The position numbers and the translations under genes were made by a program. Positions 19,937-32,796 of a stretch of DNA of 64,000 bases are shown here, in pieces. How positions within the stretch are numbered: position 1 is the first letter of the stretch; the number at the start of each line of letters is the position of its first letter. Source of the DNA: Nematopogon swammerdamellus (taxonomy: Eukaryota > Arthropoda > Insecta > Lepidoptera > Adelidae); the NCBI GenBank assembly GCA_946902875.1, contig OX336343.1, positions 13,141,361-13,205,360 of the forward strand. The letters run 5' to 3'. The notes under the pieces are model-generated. The model had not been told where the DNA came from. It saw only the letters and a list, made by a program, of their open reading frames with translations, and did not search any database.

Positions 19937-19942
19937 ACCCGT
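19937..19942. repeat. Target-site duplication (right), ACCCGT
   Basis: Exact repeat of 6,875-6,880 immediately outside the right terminus. Confidence 0.9.
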
Positions 19943-22900
19943 AACCGACGAGCATGCATGAAGAACATTATGGGAGTGGGAGAGGCGGCAGAGGTGTGTC
20001 AGGATCGTGGCACGTGGAGAACCGTTGTCTCTGCCTACCCCACCGGGAAACAGGCATGACGCTATGTATGTATGTATGTATGCAAATATTTTCAATGTAC
20101 AGACACGCAAGATTTACAGATTTATTATATGTATAGATTTATTTTCGGGGCTTTCACTTGGAATTGCATGTATAATTTGAGACGATGGTATAAGTCTATG
20201 ATAAACTTTATTAAAACAGTAAAACAAAATAAAACTTGACACAGTCAGTAAAACTAATTAAATAAAATTAAGCTAATAAATAATAAAAACTAAATAATTA
20301 CATTCTTACTAGTAAAAAATTTCGTCCAAATATAATATAATAAGATATAATATAAATTCTTCGTCCGTTTTCTTGAGACTCTCAGCACATGCTGATCTAG
20401 CACCGGGTTAATATCAGTCCCCGCCCAAGTGCATCTCGGGAGAGGGGATAGATATGTGGTGATGTACGCCACTTCTTAATTAACTGTTTCACCATAATTT
20501 TCCTGTTGATTGAGTTCTTCTAAATATCCAGTCATTACTTTTGTTACAATTTTTGTTGTTTGTATTGCAGCTTGTTGTTGTAAGACTTGTTTTTTATATC
20601 TGCATTAAAAAAAATTATATACCCTTATACTTCGACCATATAAAACTATCGTTGTTTTATATAGTTCAATGCCCTTATATGTATATGCCAGCTAACTGCA
20701 GCAGGTACATAGAATACAGCATACAGCATACAGGGTACTTCCCGTAGACCTGGCATGGGGAACGCGCAGTAATTGGTAGGACAATATTGCCTTTTCAGGC
20801 GCAGTGCTACTTCAGTTATAGTAGTATTCTGTGTGTGCACTATGCTGGATGTAAATGGTTTTAAGAAAGTTTTAGAATATGGCTTTGTTTGACCAAAGCA
20901 TAGTTGGAAGATACGATTTTATGGAATGCATTTGATATGTTGTGCAAAAAAAAAAAAAATTACGGCCACGGGCGCTTAACTTTGGATTTTCGTGAATTTG
21001 ATGCTGCAAAATCTAATTATATCGCACCTTCGGTAGGACAAAGTCACAAGTGCAAGTTTAGTGATTTTACAGGAGAGCCATTTTAAGTTTTTTTTTGCAT
21101 TCAATCTCGTATTCTTCTGCTTAAAATTGCTTAAAAATAATACTTCTTTGCATGAAATAAGCCTCGTACCTTTGTGAAAAAGCCCATGTACCTTATAGGT
21201 GGTAAATATTTTGTTTATCAATTTAAAAAAAATAAGTTTTAAACAAAGGTGTACATTTATGTCCTCTTTCCACCAAAATTAAAATAATTTTGTAATCATG
21301 ACCATATTTATCTTTGGTTTTTTTTATGAATTTGAAATAAAAACAAGTTTCTTTTTTGCAAAAAACATGTTTTATCTTGTAATGAAAAGTTTTCTTTAGG
21401 AACTTATGTTGAATACACTTAAAAATCTTTAGCAAAACTCTTTAGAATTTCACTGAAAAATATTCTAAAATTAGCGGCAACATCAACGTTGTAAAAATCT
21501 TTGTCTATAATGATTAGTCAGTTTTTAAAATTTTACAAGTACGTTTTTTTATAGAAAATTGGATATGGAATAGATAAGTTAAAGAAAATATAGGTAAAAT
21601 CAACAAACAATCTACATAGATATTTTTTTAGGACAATTTTTTCATTTTGCAGTTTCTTTATACGAAAAACAAAATAAAATGAAAACTCTAAGCAAGAAAC
21701 CAAAATAAAAGCAACTACGCTTTCTTTAAAAAAAATCAATAAACACTTAACACAAAAGATGACACAACACGAGTTTTATCACTTTTAGAGGTAACCTGTA
21801 ACTTCACGAATGTGAGAGACAACCACCTACACCCGCTTACAGATAAATACTAGAAAAAATTAACTGTAATCTAAAGTGATATGGACCTTAGTTCCACAAT
21901 GTTTATATTATATTATTATTATTAAAAGATGGTAATATAAAACTGCTCATAGAATTTGGGAAGTATGTTTGTATGTATAAATATGCAATGAGTTCACGAT
22001 ATTTTTTTCCGGTTTGGAAGTTTTAACTTTTCAGTATACAACACGTTTAATACAATATCTTTCATTTGTCTTCTATTACCAGCACGACCTATTTTTAACC
22101 GACTTCAAAAAAAGGAGGAGGTTCTCAATTCGACTGTATTTTTTTTAAGTTTGTTACATCAGAACTTTTCTCTCAGAAATGTTTGCCTCCGTCCAGGTGA
22201 TTCTGGGATGTCATCAATTTGAGGCTCATACATTTCTTTGTTTACTTACTGACTTCATAATCATTAAGAAGTATATCATTGTTTTTATGTCTATTTTATA
22301 AAACATGTATTGGAATAACAAAGCCACATCTTGTTTATAAGACCACCAAATTATGAAAATATTGGAAGTATAAAGTCACAACTGTTTGAATAGCTTTGTC
22401 TCGCCAAATATGTGCTCAAGAAATAGGCATAAGTGTGCTAAATGTGACTTTGTCCGTCCATATTTACTTTCACGGCTTTAACGCTCCAACTTACAACCAA
22501 TCCGCGCGAGGGCGACGGCGCAACTGACCAATGAGACTGTGTCGCGCCAAAACACTTACTAAAATGACCCAAAATGACAAAGACACTATTGCCATCTGGC
22601 GACTTATAATCTGAATCTAATGGGAGTCTTTGTCCCACCAGAAAAAGGAATGTTTTTAGGGCACTTTTGCATATTTAACTCATTTTACGAAATTTTGTAA
22701 GTTACCGTCTTACCGAAGGTGCGATATGTAATCTCGGTACGAAATTATGGTACTCTTGCACTATTTCCTCGATGTGGCGTAATTTTCAAGATTTCGGTTT
22801 GTAATTAGATGGCGGTATATCATGCGCCTCGTCTAAAAATGAAGATCTCGTCGAGACCTACTATTGGTCTCAGGTCTCAGCACACGAGTATAGTCTACTA

Positions 22901-23048
22901 TCGGTAGTATCCGAGATATGGCTCCTTTTCCCTTGTGGCGGCCAAATAGCTGAACCGATTTTGAAAGAACGCACCATTACAGAAAGGACGAAGCCTGTTC
23001 TACGAAAAGAAATTTCAAGTCTATCCGACCGGTAGTTCAGGATTTATA
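19943..23048. other. AT-rich non-coding stretch right of the Maverick
   Basis: I see no supported gene. It contains a (tatg)n microsatellite at 20,064-20,080, repeat-tail motifs near 20,090-20,135 (like those at 4.9 and 5.3 kb), A-rich and T-rich low complexity (20,946-20,960 and 21,230-21,740), and the second copy of the dispersed repeat end at 22,093-22,135. Frames of 60-80 codons here are compositional. Confidence 0.55.
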
Positions 23049-23728
23049 AGCATTTATTGAAGTGAAAACTACTTTAGCGGCGCTTGGCACTTTTTTATAT
23101 GGGGAAAAAAATCTTATGTTCGTGTCAGCACCAGCGCGTCAAATAACAATCTATAGTTGCTATGACAACCGCGTCAGATAACAATCTATTGCTATGACAA
23201 CGCTCAATCATCATCATCAATCATCATCTCAAAGTTCTGCAAAATGAATGTAGGGTTCCGTAGTAAATGCATGTCTGTCCGCTCTACTAAATATAACATT
23301 TATTTCAAAATGAATGTAGGGTTCCGTAACAAATGCATGTCTGTCCGTTCTACTAAATTTTACAATTTTCAACCAAGGTCCTCCGACGGTTATTTTATAA
23401 TAAAAGTAGGGTTCCGTAACACGTTTATGTCTGTCCATTCTACTAAGTTCTGCAAAATGAATGTAGGGTTCCGTAACAAATGCATGCCTGTCCGTTCTAC
23501 TAAATTTAACATTTATTTCAAAATGAATGTAGGGTTCCGTAACAAATGCATGTCTGTCCGTTCTACTAAATTTTACAATTTTCAACTAAGGTCCTCCGAC
23601 GGTTATTTTATAATAAAAGTAGGGTTCCGTAACACGTTTAGGTCTGTCCATTCTACTAAGTTCTGCAAAATGAATGTAGGGTTCCGTAACAAATGCATGT
23701 CTGTCCGTTCTACTAAATTTAACATTCA
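23049..23728 (+). repeat. Complex minisatellite, GTAGGGTTCCGTAAC family, copy 2
   Basis: The same leader (gaagtgaaaact, tttagcggcgcttggcactt) at about 23,060-23,095 and the same repeat units from 23,228 as in copy 1. The array is followed by AT-rich DNA and the R4/Dong-like LINE. Both-strand ORFs through it are artefacts. Confidence 0.85.
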
Positions 23729-23734
23729 TTGTTT

Positions 23735-26700
23735 TTGAATTTTTTTTTATAATTTTTTTTTTATATATATATATTTTTTTAATTTTGTTAAATTTTTTTT
23801 TTTATAAATTTTTTCGTTTATTTACACATTTTTTCTTTTTTTATATTAATTTTACAAATAAAACCTAAATCTAAAATTAATACAAAACAACAAAATGGAA
23901 TTTCCACCACCGGCGGCGGGGCGAACCCAGGCTACCGATGGTCGGACCCGAGAGAGAGAAACCTCCGGACAATTCGAGCGGTGTCGAGCAAGACCGTCTT
24001 CTGCATCTGACCCTTGATCCAAGCAAGTGGCTCTAGCGAGAGCCTCTTGATATGATGGTCGAGGCTCTTCGCTATCAGCCCATGCGCAGACACGACTATG
24101 GGCACAACGATCGTCGAGTCCACGGGCCACATGTCGGTAACCTCATGAGACAGATCGATGTATTTTAACATCTTGTCTTTTTCTGCCTTCACAAGGTTCT
24201 CGTCATGCGGCACCGTGATGTCGACGAGCGCTGCGCGCCGCGCCTCCTGGTCGATTATCACTATGTCACGTCTATTAGCCATAATAGTTCTATCAGTGAT
24301 AATCGACCGGTCCCAGTAGAGCGTGATGTGAGCATTTTCGAGAACTGGCTGTGGGTTATACTTGTAGTAAGGCACCTCCGAGCCGACAAGGTTGAACTTC
24401 AAAGCAAGTTGCTGATGGATGATCCTGGCTACTAGGTTGTGCCTGTGCAAACACTCGGAGTTGGCAAGTTGCGAACAACCGGAGATTACATGTCTGAGGG
24501 ATTCGCCAGGTTTGTGGCAGGCGCGGCAGATGTCAATGGTGCCATCCTTCATAATGAATCTCCTATAATTGTTGGTCTTGACAACTTCGTCTTGTATTGC
24601 ACAGACAAAAGCCTCGGTTTCCCCAAAGAGGTCCCCGAAGCGTAGCCAGTGCACGGAGGCGAGTTGATCTACATCCGGCCCCGTGAGAGACCGGAAGTAC
24701 CTACCGTGTAGTGCCTTGCCTTTCCATACTTCCATGCGGTCCTCGGTGCTCAGTACAACTGGCTTCCGCCAGTCCTCTTTTCCCATGTCCAACGGGGTAA
24801 GACCTTTATCACTGACGACGACATCGCGGTGCATCTCACAAACATCAGTCTTTTCCATAAAATACTGACGAAGATTGCATACCTCGTGGTTGTGTAGGTT
24901 CTTGGCATTTAGCATACCTCTACCACCACACTTCCGCGGGATATACAATCTCATGATCGATGATCGTGGGTGATGCATCCGGGACGTCGTCATCAGCGTT
25001 CTGACCTTTCTGTCCAGGGCGTCCAGCTCAGTCTGAGATCATTTGAGTATGCCAAAGGTGTATATAAGAACGGGCATGACCCAACCGTTGTAGGCTCTGA
25101 TTTTATTACCGCCCGACAATAGACTTTTCAGTACTATTGTGAGACGGTGATAGAATTTAGCCTTTGCATGTTGTTTCATGACCGTATCCTTGATACCAAG
25201 GCACTCCTGCATACCCAAATATTTGTAGGTTTCTTCGTCAGAGAGGGCTCGAATGTTCACCGACTCCGAGAGTTGAATCCCGTCGGAGGCCATGACCCTC
25301 GCTCGTTTTATATGGATGCTCGCACACTTGTCTATTCCGAACTCCATTCCAATGTCCGTGCTGAAATTTTCAGTTGTCTTCAGCATCGACATCAGCTCAG
25401 AGTCCGAACTAGCCAGTATTTTTAGGTCATCCATATAGAACAAGTGAGAAATCGAGTGGCTCCCTCTCCGCAGAAAGTAGCCCAGTCCCGAATCCTCCAA
25501 AAGCGAACTGAGAGGGTTCAGAGCTAAGCAGAACCAAAGCGGGCTCAGGCTGTCAACCTGGAAGATGCCCCGCCGTATATGAATGCAGTCGTCCACATCA
25601 GAAAGCTGTCTTTCACCTGGAAGGCTGACAACTGTTTTCCATTGTTCCATACATGCACTCAGGAATTGACAGATGTTTTCATCAACTTTGTATATTTGTA
25701 AAACTTTCTTGAGCCATGTGTGGGGTACAGAATCAAATGCCTTTTTATAATCAATCCAGGTGGCGGACAGATTATTTCTGCTGCGGCGAACCTGCTGGAA
25801 ATAGTCGCATCTATGAGAAGAAGCTCCTTAGTACCGCGGGATCCAGCGCGACATCCATTCTGAGTAGCCGACATGATGTTATTTTGGCGGTCGTGAACAT
25901 TTATTTTGTTTGTCAGAATGGATGTCAGTAGTTTATAGATAGTGGGCAAACATGTAATTGGTCTGTAATTTTTTGGATACGCGGTACTACCGGTTTTATG
26001 GAGCAGGTGGGTGATTCCTGTGGTCATGAACTCTGGTAGCGCTCGTTGGTCTATGGCTTCTTGGTATTGAATTGCCAAGCGAGCATGGCAGCAAGTAAGC
26101 CATTTGAGCCAGAAGTTGTGCAGTCCGTCGGCCCCGGAGGACTTCCAATTGTGGGCACGACGGATTGCCGAACTGACATCAAGCTCTGTCAAGTTCACTG
26201 GCTCCATCGGCTCTATGTCTTGACATGCTCGCTCGACAGTCCTCATCCATTCACCTTCGACGTGGCAGACGGGCTCTGACCATATTTTACTCCAGAATTG
26301 ATAATTTTCTGCTTTGGTAGGTTTAGCCTCATCTGCCACTAGCTGTTTAGGCTGCTCCCAGTTTCTATACACCCGCCTTTGGTCATTCTGGAACTGGCGA
26401 TTCAGTTGATATCGATCGACACGCTCTCTATAGCGGCGGATACGCTTTGCCCACGCGCTGATCCGCTGCTACAGGTCGTCTATGCGCTCCGTGACCACTG
26501 ACTTGAAGTTGGGATGGGAGGGCCTTATTACAACCCCTTTTAGAACTTTAGTCACGAACCGCATAATTTTTGGTCGCATATTTCCTGACCTGAAGCAGCA
26601 AAGCTTCCCTATGAGGACCCGTGCCTCGTCGATACGTTTCTGTATTCTCCTCTGCCAAGCGGGGACCGCCAACGTTGGGCCTGTGTGTCTCGCGCGGTTG

Positions 26701-27325
26701 TTGTTTTCGAATTTGACACCGGCCATTCGACATGCGGCGATCGCCGCACAACAGAGGAGTGAGTGGGTATCGACTAGGCTCTCGCTAGATTCCATATATG
26801 GTTTTAAATGGGAATTCGTGGTCCCCACAATGCTCATATTTTTTCTATTTGTGGGCAAGCGCGGTATTCGCGGCCTAGTTACAAAGCTTACCGATCGAAA
26901 CTCCAAAATCGCCCGCTCCAGGGCGCTTCTCATTTGCTCATCATCCTGGGTACTTACGTCTCCCACTACTACCTCACCCCCGTCCTCCGCTGAAGGTGGT
27001 GGCTGTGACAGCAGCTCACTTATATTCGCCACTTCACATACAGGGGCGTGTGGTGAGCGGAGCGCGTCCGACAAGGCGCAGACAGCGTCTGCGCGCGGCT
27101 GCGAAGAAGCGGGAGCTATGGTAGTAGGAAGCACATCTAGGCGCAGTCGTTCCAGCACGGCGTCATCCAAGAACTTCCGTGTCCGGATGACGCGTACCTG
27201 GTCTGATAGACGCTGGGCTGAAAAAGACATTGTCGGTTCAAGAGCCTGAAGCTCAGTAAGCAGTCTTGCTCGAAACATGGTCCGGTTGGTTTCATTTCAT
27301 TTTATTATTATTATTTTTTTATTTT
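23735..27325 (-). mobile_element. R4/Dong-like LINE, nearly full length
   Basis: A single long minus-strand reading from 27,278 to 23,932 with N-terminal domain, reverse transcriptase, zinc-knuckle and restriction-like endonuclease. The 5' side abuts a (ttattat)n / TAA-type repeat at 27,300-27,318. Dong elements are known to target TAA repeats, which fits. The AT-rich 3' side (23,735-23,925) is the likely 3' UTR and tail. Confidence 0.75.
23932..27278 (-). pseudogene. LINE polyprotein: RT plus restriction-like endonuclease
   Basis: ATG 27,278 opens a frame read with few breaks for ~1,115 codons. The RT domain contains SGADGLHNFWLKWL, NYRPITCLPTIYKLL, a displaced segment near 25,690-25,762 with DYKKAFDSVPHTWL, the YMDDLK catalytic motif and ETYKYLGM. 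Downstream a CCHC-type knuckle (CRACHKPGESLRHVISGC) leads to a PD-(D/E)XK-like endonuclease (RRDIVIID...ALVDITVP). Three defects are visible: in-frame TAG at 26,469-26,471, one frameshift near 25,770 and in-frame TGA at 25,039-25,041. Frame before the TAG and after it is the same, and likewise for the TGA, so decay is recent. Single-ORF architecture with C-terminal nuclease is that of early-branching LINEs; R4/Dong is my best fit. Confidence 0.8.
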
Positions 27326-29049
27326 TTTCATAATTTTTTTGAATTTTTTTTTTATACCTGAATATTTTCGGAAATACAAAAAGTTTTCACTTCTGCCGGC
27401 ACTCCCGGAGTGCACCTGAAAGAAGGACTTTATCTAAGGGCAATATTTTTCGAAGAGTACAACACTCGTAGGGCCCATTCTAAGGCAATATGTCTCACGT
27501 TGCCTGTAGCTCTTATAGTTTCGATGATATAGGTAGTCATCTGAAAGTACACAAGTACACAATTTTGTGGACACAAATTTTTGTAAAAGATCAGTCCGTC
27601 CTCAAAGACGTTCATCAAATTCACGTCAAACATAATTTTCTGTATTACTTCGTAGCACGTCAAAAAGAATGTTCTGTATTACTTCGTAGGTTTTATTTAT
27701 TACCGTGAAACGTATGTAAGGTAATAAAAACGGAATGACACAAAGGACGACTGTATGGTTCTCATACATCCATATCATTCTCCTATCCAAACTGTACCTA
27801 CTCCCTTTGAAATGGACTACTGCATGAGGTGTGAAGTTGGCGCAAATTGCGGGTCAAGCACCTACCCACACTTCAGAGCAAAGAAATATAACGTCACTTG
27901 TTAATCTGATCACCGTGTGAGAGGAAGGTACAAGGAATCGCCGTGCGATCTCCTGTCCATCAAAGTCAAAGGAAACGTTTTCCAAACTCATCTTGGACCT
28001 CATAACAGAGCACACACTCGGCTGCAGCCCAGATCACAGAAGAACGCCGGGTGTGGTGAGTCCAACCTATATTTCCTTAATTTTCCGTGTGAGAAGCCGA
28101 GCTTCTTCATAGAAAAAAGGAGCAATAAAATTAAATTTGTATAGTGTCAATTTATGGACACAACAATGAAAATTCATAATAGCTATAACGTGTAAAAACA
28201 CGGAATATATATTTTCATTTTCATGTATTTTTGATTTGGCAACTTTCAGGGAAGAATACTTCGAGATTGAGGGAGCTTATTTTATTTATTTTATTTATTT
28301 ATTTATTTGGTTTACTACAAGTAGGACACACAACATGACATAAAATAACACAGGTATTCTTAAAACTAGCCTATCCTTAAAATTAGCTATCCGGTTACGC
28401 TCGTCGGGTAGTTCCATTTTCCGTCTCTGGGTTTTCCATTTCCTTCAATTCACAACAGAACAGAGTCGGCACAAGGAAAAAAAAAATTTTTCAGCTTGTA
28501 CTGACTTACAAAGAATGAAATTAAGAAGCAACTTTAGCGGTGGGTCACGCAAGATATGTACCTTCATACTCAATCCCCAGGAAAGTACGATGGGGCTGGT
28601 ATTGACAAATCATTGTTAAAAGCCCTACAAACAAATACGTACTTCAATTAATAAAAAATCAAGGGTAACAAATAATAATTATTGTTGTCTACAACACGAC
28701 ATTCGGTGTTTACAAATGGCATGACGACGTTGAGTGTCACAATATTACAGGAGGAAGTAGAACGGCTTGTCTGTTGTTAAAAAGAGATAAGTATTTGTTC
28801 AGGCGGGGCATTTGCCCTGGTTCTAAAGTGCCACTTGAGGACTCGGACAACGCATCTACCTATTTTATTTAAACGTGTCATTGTGTGTCAAATTAAAAAT
28901 CACGATGATGCAGTTCGCATCACGCGTCCCCGCCCCCCGCTTATAATAAAACCAGCTTTTGCACGCGGCTTCGCTCGCGGTAGGCTCGCTTTAATAGCAA
29001 ATTCGATTTAAACACAAATATTATACATTATATTATAATTTATAATACA
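27326..29049. other. Non-coding stretch between LINE and SINE
   Basis: The Maverick-independent motif ctgccggcactcccggagtgcac at ~27,393 also occurs near 1,692 beside the first satellite. (ttta)n microsatellite at 28,280-28,310. A terminal motif agcttttgcacgcggcttcg at ~28,953 resembles the ends of the GGCCGAAGGCC elements. No gene is seen; frames at 27,430-27,708 and 27,917-28,144 have no homology I can name. Confidence 0.5.
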
Positions 29050-29445
29050 TGACAGCCTCATTAGCTCAGTGGTGCAGACAGTCAACTGTCGCTATTGAAT
29101 GTTAAGCAACGCTGGGTGCGGTCAGTTCTTGGATGGGTGACCGCTGACCGTTGGAGGCTGACCGAGGTTCGGATTCCTCGTAAAACTGTAGGTCCCTTCC
29201 CTCCTAATCTTACTTGGTGGTAGGGTTTAACCCGCCCGGGTTGGTACCACCGCACTGAATTAAACTTCGGTCTAAACGGCTATGTAAATAGTTTGTGTTT
29301 TCCGACCAGTTCAGTGTAGCCGGCACGATCAAAGGGGGAAGCACTGACATGGCACCTAGTTCACCCGGTGTTATGGGCTGACATCACGGACGTTGTAGGT
29401 GATGTAGCCAACCGTGTCAGTTTCCATAAAAAAAAAAAAAAAAAA
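29050..29445 (+). mobile_element. tRNA/5S-chimeric SINE, copy B, full length with A-tail
   Basis: The best copy. A-box-like tagctcagtggtgcag at ~29,062, then a 5S rRNA-like block at 29,100-29,145 (gttaagcaacgctggg, cttggatgggtgaccgc), then the B-box-like ggttcggattcc near 29,165. The ~240-bp body (ggtagggtttaa, tggtaccaccgcactg, gggctgacatcacgg) ends in a 17-nt A run. No target duplication is obvious. Confidence 0.85.
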
Positions 29446-30907
29446 GCTACTCTTATATTCGCTCTCTCTCTCTCTTCCGTCCATACTTATTTTTTATATT
29501 TTATTTTATACTGCTCAGCCCTAAGGCTATTTAGCGTGATGGTATAGATAGCGTAAAGTGAGCCTTAAGAACTACTCTTTCCATTGGTGCAAACCGCATC
29601 AAAATCAGTTCAGTGGTTCCGGAGGTTACTTAGGTATATACTAGTATACATACATACATACATACAGACGTTCCCTTTTATACGAAGTAGAGATTAGAGA
29701 TACAGATAGAGAAGAGAAGCGAAGAGATAGATGTGGCAACTTTGTCACGTAAGATGAGTGTCCAATAAACGATGCTCGCGAAAAGTGAGCGCTCGTGCGT
29801 ATGAAAAGGTTACTCACTTGTAGGCAATTATTAACTCTAGTTAGGCAATATCTCCTACACTTTTAGTAATCGATAACTGTTCATCTTTTTCACAGTGTTG
29901 CTAAAGCAATAAACTATCCTGCATAAGATATATTTGATAACTATGCTGAAATACTCAGAATCCTGGACGAAAGCCAATGAAAAAGCATGTTAAAAGAAGT
30001 CTAAAAATGTTTGAGTCGAGAACACAACCATTTAGGTGGTTTGCTAGCTCAAATAATTAAATTTTTTGGGTTCCGTATCCATACGGAAACCTATTACTAA
30101 GCCTACGCTGTCTGTCTGTCCTACTGTTGTATCTTTGAACCGTACCTAATACTATTAGCTAATAGTTATCTGGTTAAAATTTTCACATAATATGTGTTAT
30201 TATGGCGGATATCCTAACAAATAATTAAAAAAGCAAAAAGTCAAAAATGTTGGGAGGTCCCCATACAAAAAACGTGTTTTCTTTTTGAGCGCCATCTACT
30301 GAACGATTCATTGAACATTAATTTTAACTACAAAAGTATGAAGGGAACCGATAGATGGCGTCAGGGAACAAGTTGCCATCTTACTTGCTAGATACGAAGG
30401 AATCAATATAGCAATACAAAACCCCAGACTCTTAAAAATTCAAAAATAATTTCCATTTACTTAAAGGAGTCGGAGGACCGCTACGTAAATACTATTTACT
30501 TAGCGGTCCCCCGACTCCTTTAAATAAGTAAATAGCAATTATTTTTGACATTTTAAGGGTACGGGGATTTTAAAATTTGTAATTTAAGTTTAATTTCAAG
30601 CTTTTTAAAAAAAACGCATTCAAAGCGATCTATCCGTTTGGGAGCTACGATGCCACAGATAGATACGTCCATACACATCCTTTTTTTCTTCGGGGTTAAA
30701 AATAAACTGTGCCTAACGCGAGATTGCAGCGCAGCTATTCCCAATCGACGAAGGCTCGTCGTCTTTCTGCTTTATTAGCATTAAAACATATTTAAATTCA
30801 CAATTCAGTTTTTTCGAAAATTTCTACAGATCGTACTGAAAACTGAAAAGAAAATTCAGACATATTATTACTGATCCAACATCAAAATTTTTTACATAAA
30901 GGTTTTA
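29446..30907. other. Non-coding stretch with a hairpin at 30,454-30,534
   Basis: Contains (ct)n at 29,461-29,474, (tacataca)n near 29,650, and the dispersed ggttccgtatcc motif at 30,070 (also near 59,303). An imperfect inverted repeat with ~37-41-nt arms is centred near 30,490 (ggagtcgg.ggaccgct versus agcggtcc.ccgactcc). No gene is seen. Confidence 0.55.
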
Positions 30908-31285
30908 TGGAAACTGAAACGGTTGGCTTCATCACCTTATACATCCGTGATGCCAGCCCAGAACACCTTGATGAACTAGGTGCCATATCAGTGCTTCGCT
31001 TGGGTCATGCCGGCTACAATGAACTGGACGGAAAACACGAACTATTTAATTATCCGTTTCGATCGACATTTCATTCAGTGCGGTGGTACCAACACGGGCG
31101 GGTTAAACCCCACCACCTAGTAAGGTGGGAAGTGAAGGAATCTAAAGTTTTACGTGGAATCCCAACAGCCTCGGTCAGCCACCAACGGTCGAGCGGCCAC
31201 CCATCCATCCACTGACCGCGCCCAGGTGTGCTTATGATCCGACCGACAGTCGACCGACCGCACCACTGAGCTACCGAGGCTGGCA
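30908..31285 (-). mobile_element. tRNA/5S-chimeric SINE, copy C
   Basis: Minus-strand copy running from gccagcctcggtagctcagt (near 31,283) to gatgaagccaaccgtttcag (near 30,910). The 5S-like block is more diverged (gcggtcagtggatggatggg). B-box and body are recognisable. The A-tail is poorly kept. Confidence 0.75.
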
Positions 31286-31389
31286 ATGTAGTATGTCGAA
31301 GTAGACTATTTTTATCGTGGTACGGACTGAAATGTCGTAATTAAAATGGTTATTGTGGTTTCAGTTCAGTACAACTTCAATAGTACTCC

Positions 31390-32020
31390 TGTTCCATGGC
31401 CCTTCCAGCTACTCCTTATTCGTGTAGACATTGTCCTCATCGTGGACACTCGTCCAAACCCACCAAATGAGTCCAAACTCGAGGGGTTACTAGTAACGGT
31501 TGAAGAGTTCTACTACCAACCTCCTGATTCCATCATCAGATCCTCGTCACCAAGTGTATTAGTAGAAGTATGGGACACTCGTGAAACCCAAGCAAATGAG
31601 CCCAAAGTCGACGAGGTTACTAGTAACGGTTGAAGAGTTCCGCTGTCCACCTCCTGTCTCCATCATCAGACCCTCGTCACCAAGTGTATTGGTGGAAGTA
31701 TGAAGCGCTCGTCCAAACCAACCAAATGAGCCCAAACTCGAGGGGGCTACTAGTAACGGTTGAAGAGTTCCACTGTTCACCTCCTGTCTCCATCATCAGA
31801 CCCTCGTCACCAAGTGTATTAGTAGAAGTATGGGACACTCGTGAATCCCAAGCAAATGAGCCCAAAGTACCCTTGGTACCAAGTTGGAATTATCATATCA
31901 TAACATTGTATTGTCACGGGAACTCAATGTGTGTGCAAATTTTCGTTTGAGTAGAAGTAGTTGAAAAATTTGTTGCAAGATTTGAAACAAACAAATATAC
32001 GCGGTCACGCTAAATAACAC
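31390..32020 (+). repeat. ~131-bp minisatellite element, copy 1
   Basis: About three to four copies of a ~131-bp unit (catcatcagaccctcgtcacc, ccaaatgagcccaaactcga, ttactagtaacggttgaaga), followed by a unique 3' part ending near aataacaccgttta. The same array plus 3' part is present at 56,330-56,866, so it is a mobile or dispersed unit containing an internal array. Open frames on both strands are periodicity artefacts. Confidence 0.82.
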
Positions 32021-32708
32021 CGTTTAAAAATTGTTTCTCTGCCGTTTTGATAGACGTATTTGTACATTTCGGCACAATGCAATATTTATACATTGTGAAA
32101 AAGTGAAACCAGGCACAAATCGGATACTTTTGTTCAAATTAACCAATTAAGGCGGTGACAAACGCCAAATACGCAAAACATGCAAAAAGTGCGACAAAGA
32201 AGGTCCAAAACTGACCAATTGACACACATTCAGAAAATTAAAAAAATACCAACCTATATTTTGGTTCCTTACCAACAAAGTGCATTGCTGGTTTTTTTAA
32301 TAATGAGTAAAAGTAAGTAATAAACATAAAATTAAAAATATATAAAAAAAGCATGAATTTTTGAAAATCTGAGTATGTGTGTATTATTACAATTTTACAA
32401 TACCACCGATTCAAAGGTCACAAAGCTCTGAGAAAACTCTATTCAATTTGTTTTATTATTTTATCCACGAAAGGAGATAAAAATAAAAAACAAAAAACGC
32501 CTACATGAAATTATTGACGTAATTCTTCAGTCGGAAGGGTAAAATTTTTGCCTTCGTCAATTTAGCAGGCACTTCAATACTAGATACAATTTTAGTTCCG
32601 GGCTCGCTTGCTCGCTCCTGCCCTGCTGCGCCCGCGTGTCGGTCGTCATTTCTGTCTTCTGTGTTTGGATCGAATGGAAAAAAGATAGGTAGGTTATGTA
32701 TATTTGTA
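32021..32708. other. Non-coding AT-rich stretch
   Basis: No gene or clear repeat identified; A-rich runs around 32,230-32,360 and 32,480-32,500. Confidence 0.5.
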
Positions 32709-32793
32709 CCGTGTGGGATGGTAATTTAAAATAATAGCCCCACTGCATCTCTCCCCGTGCATGTCGTAAAAGGCGACTGAGGGATTTTTTTAT
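32709..32793 (+). repeat. Short dispersed repeat upstream of SINE sequence, copy 1
   Basis: ccgtgtggg, atagccccactgcatctctc and catgtcgtaaaaggcgactg recur at 60,620-60,705. In both places the repeat directly adjoins SINE sequence, although the SINE faces opposite ways. Confidence 0.65.
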
Positions 32794-32796
32794 GTA

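Noticed and set aside
26482..27249. 255-codon plus-strand ORF
   Set aside because: Antisense shadow of the N-terminal region of the R4/Dong-like LINE polyprotein.
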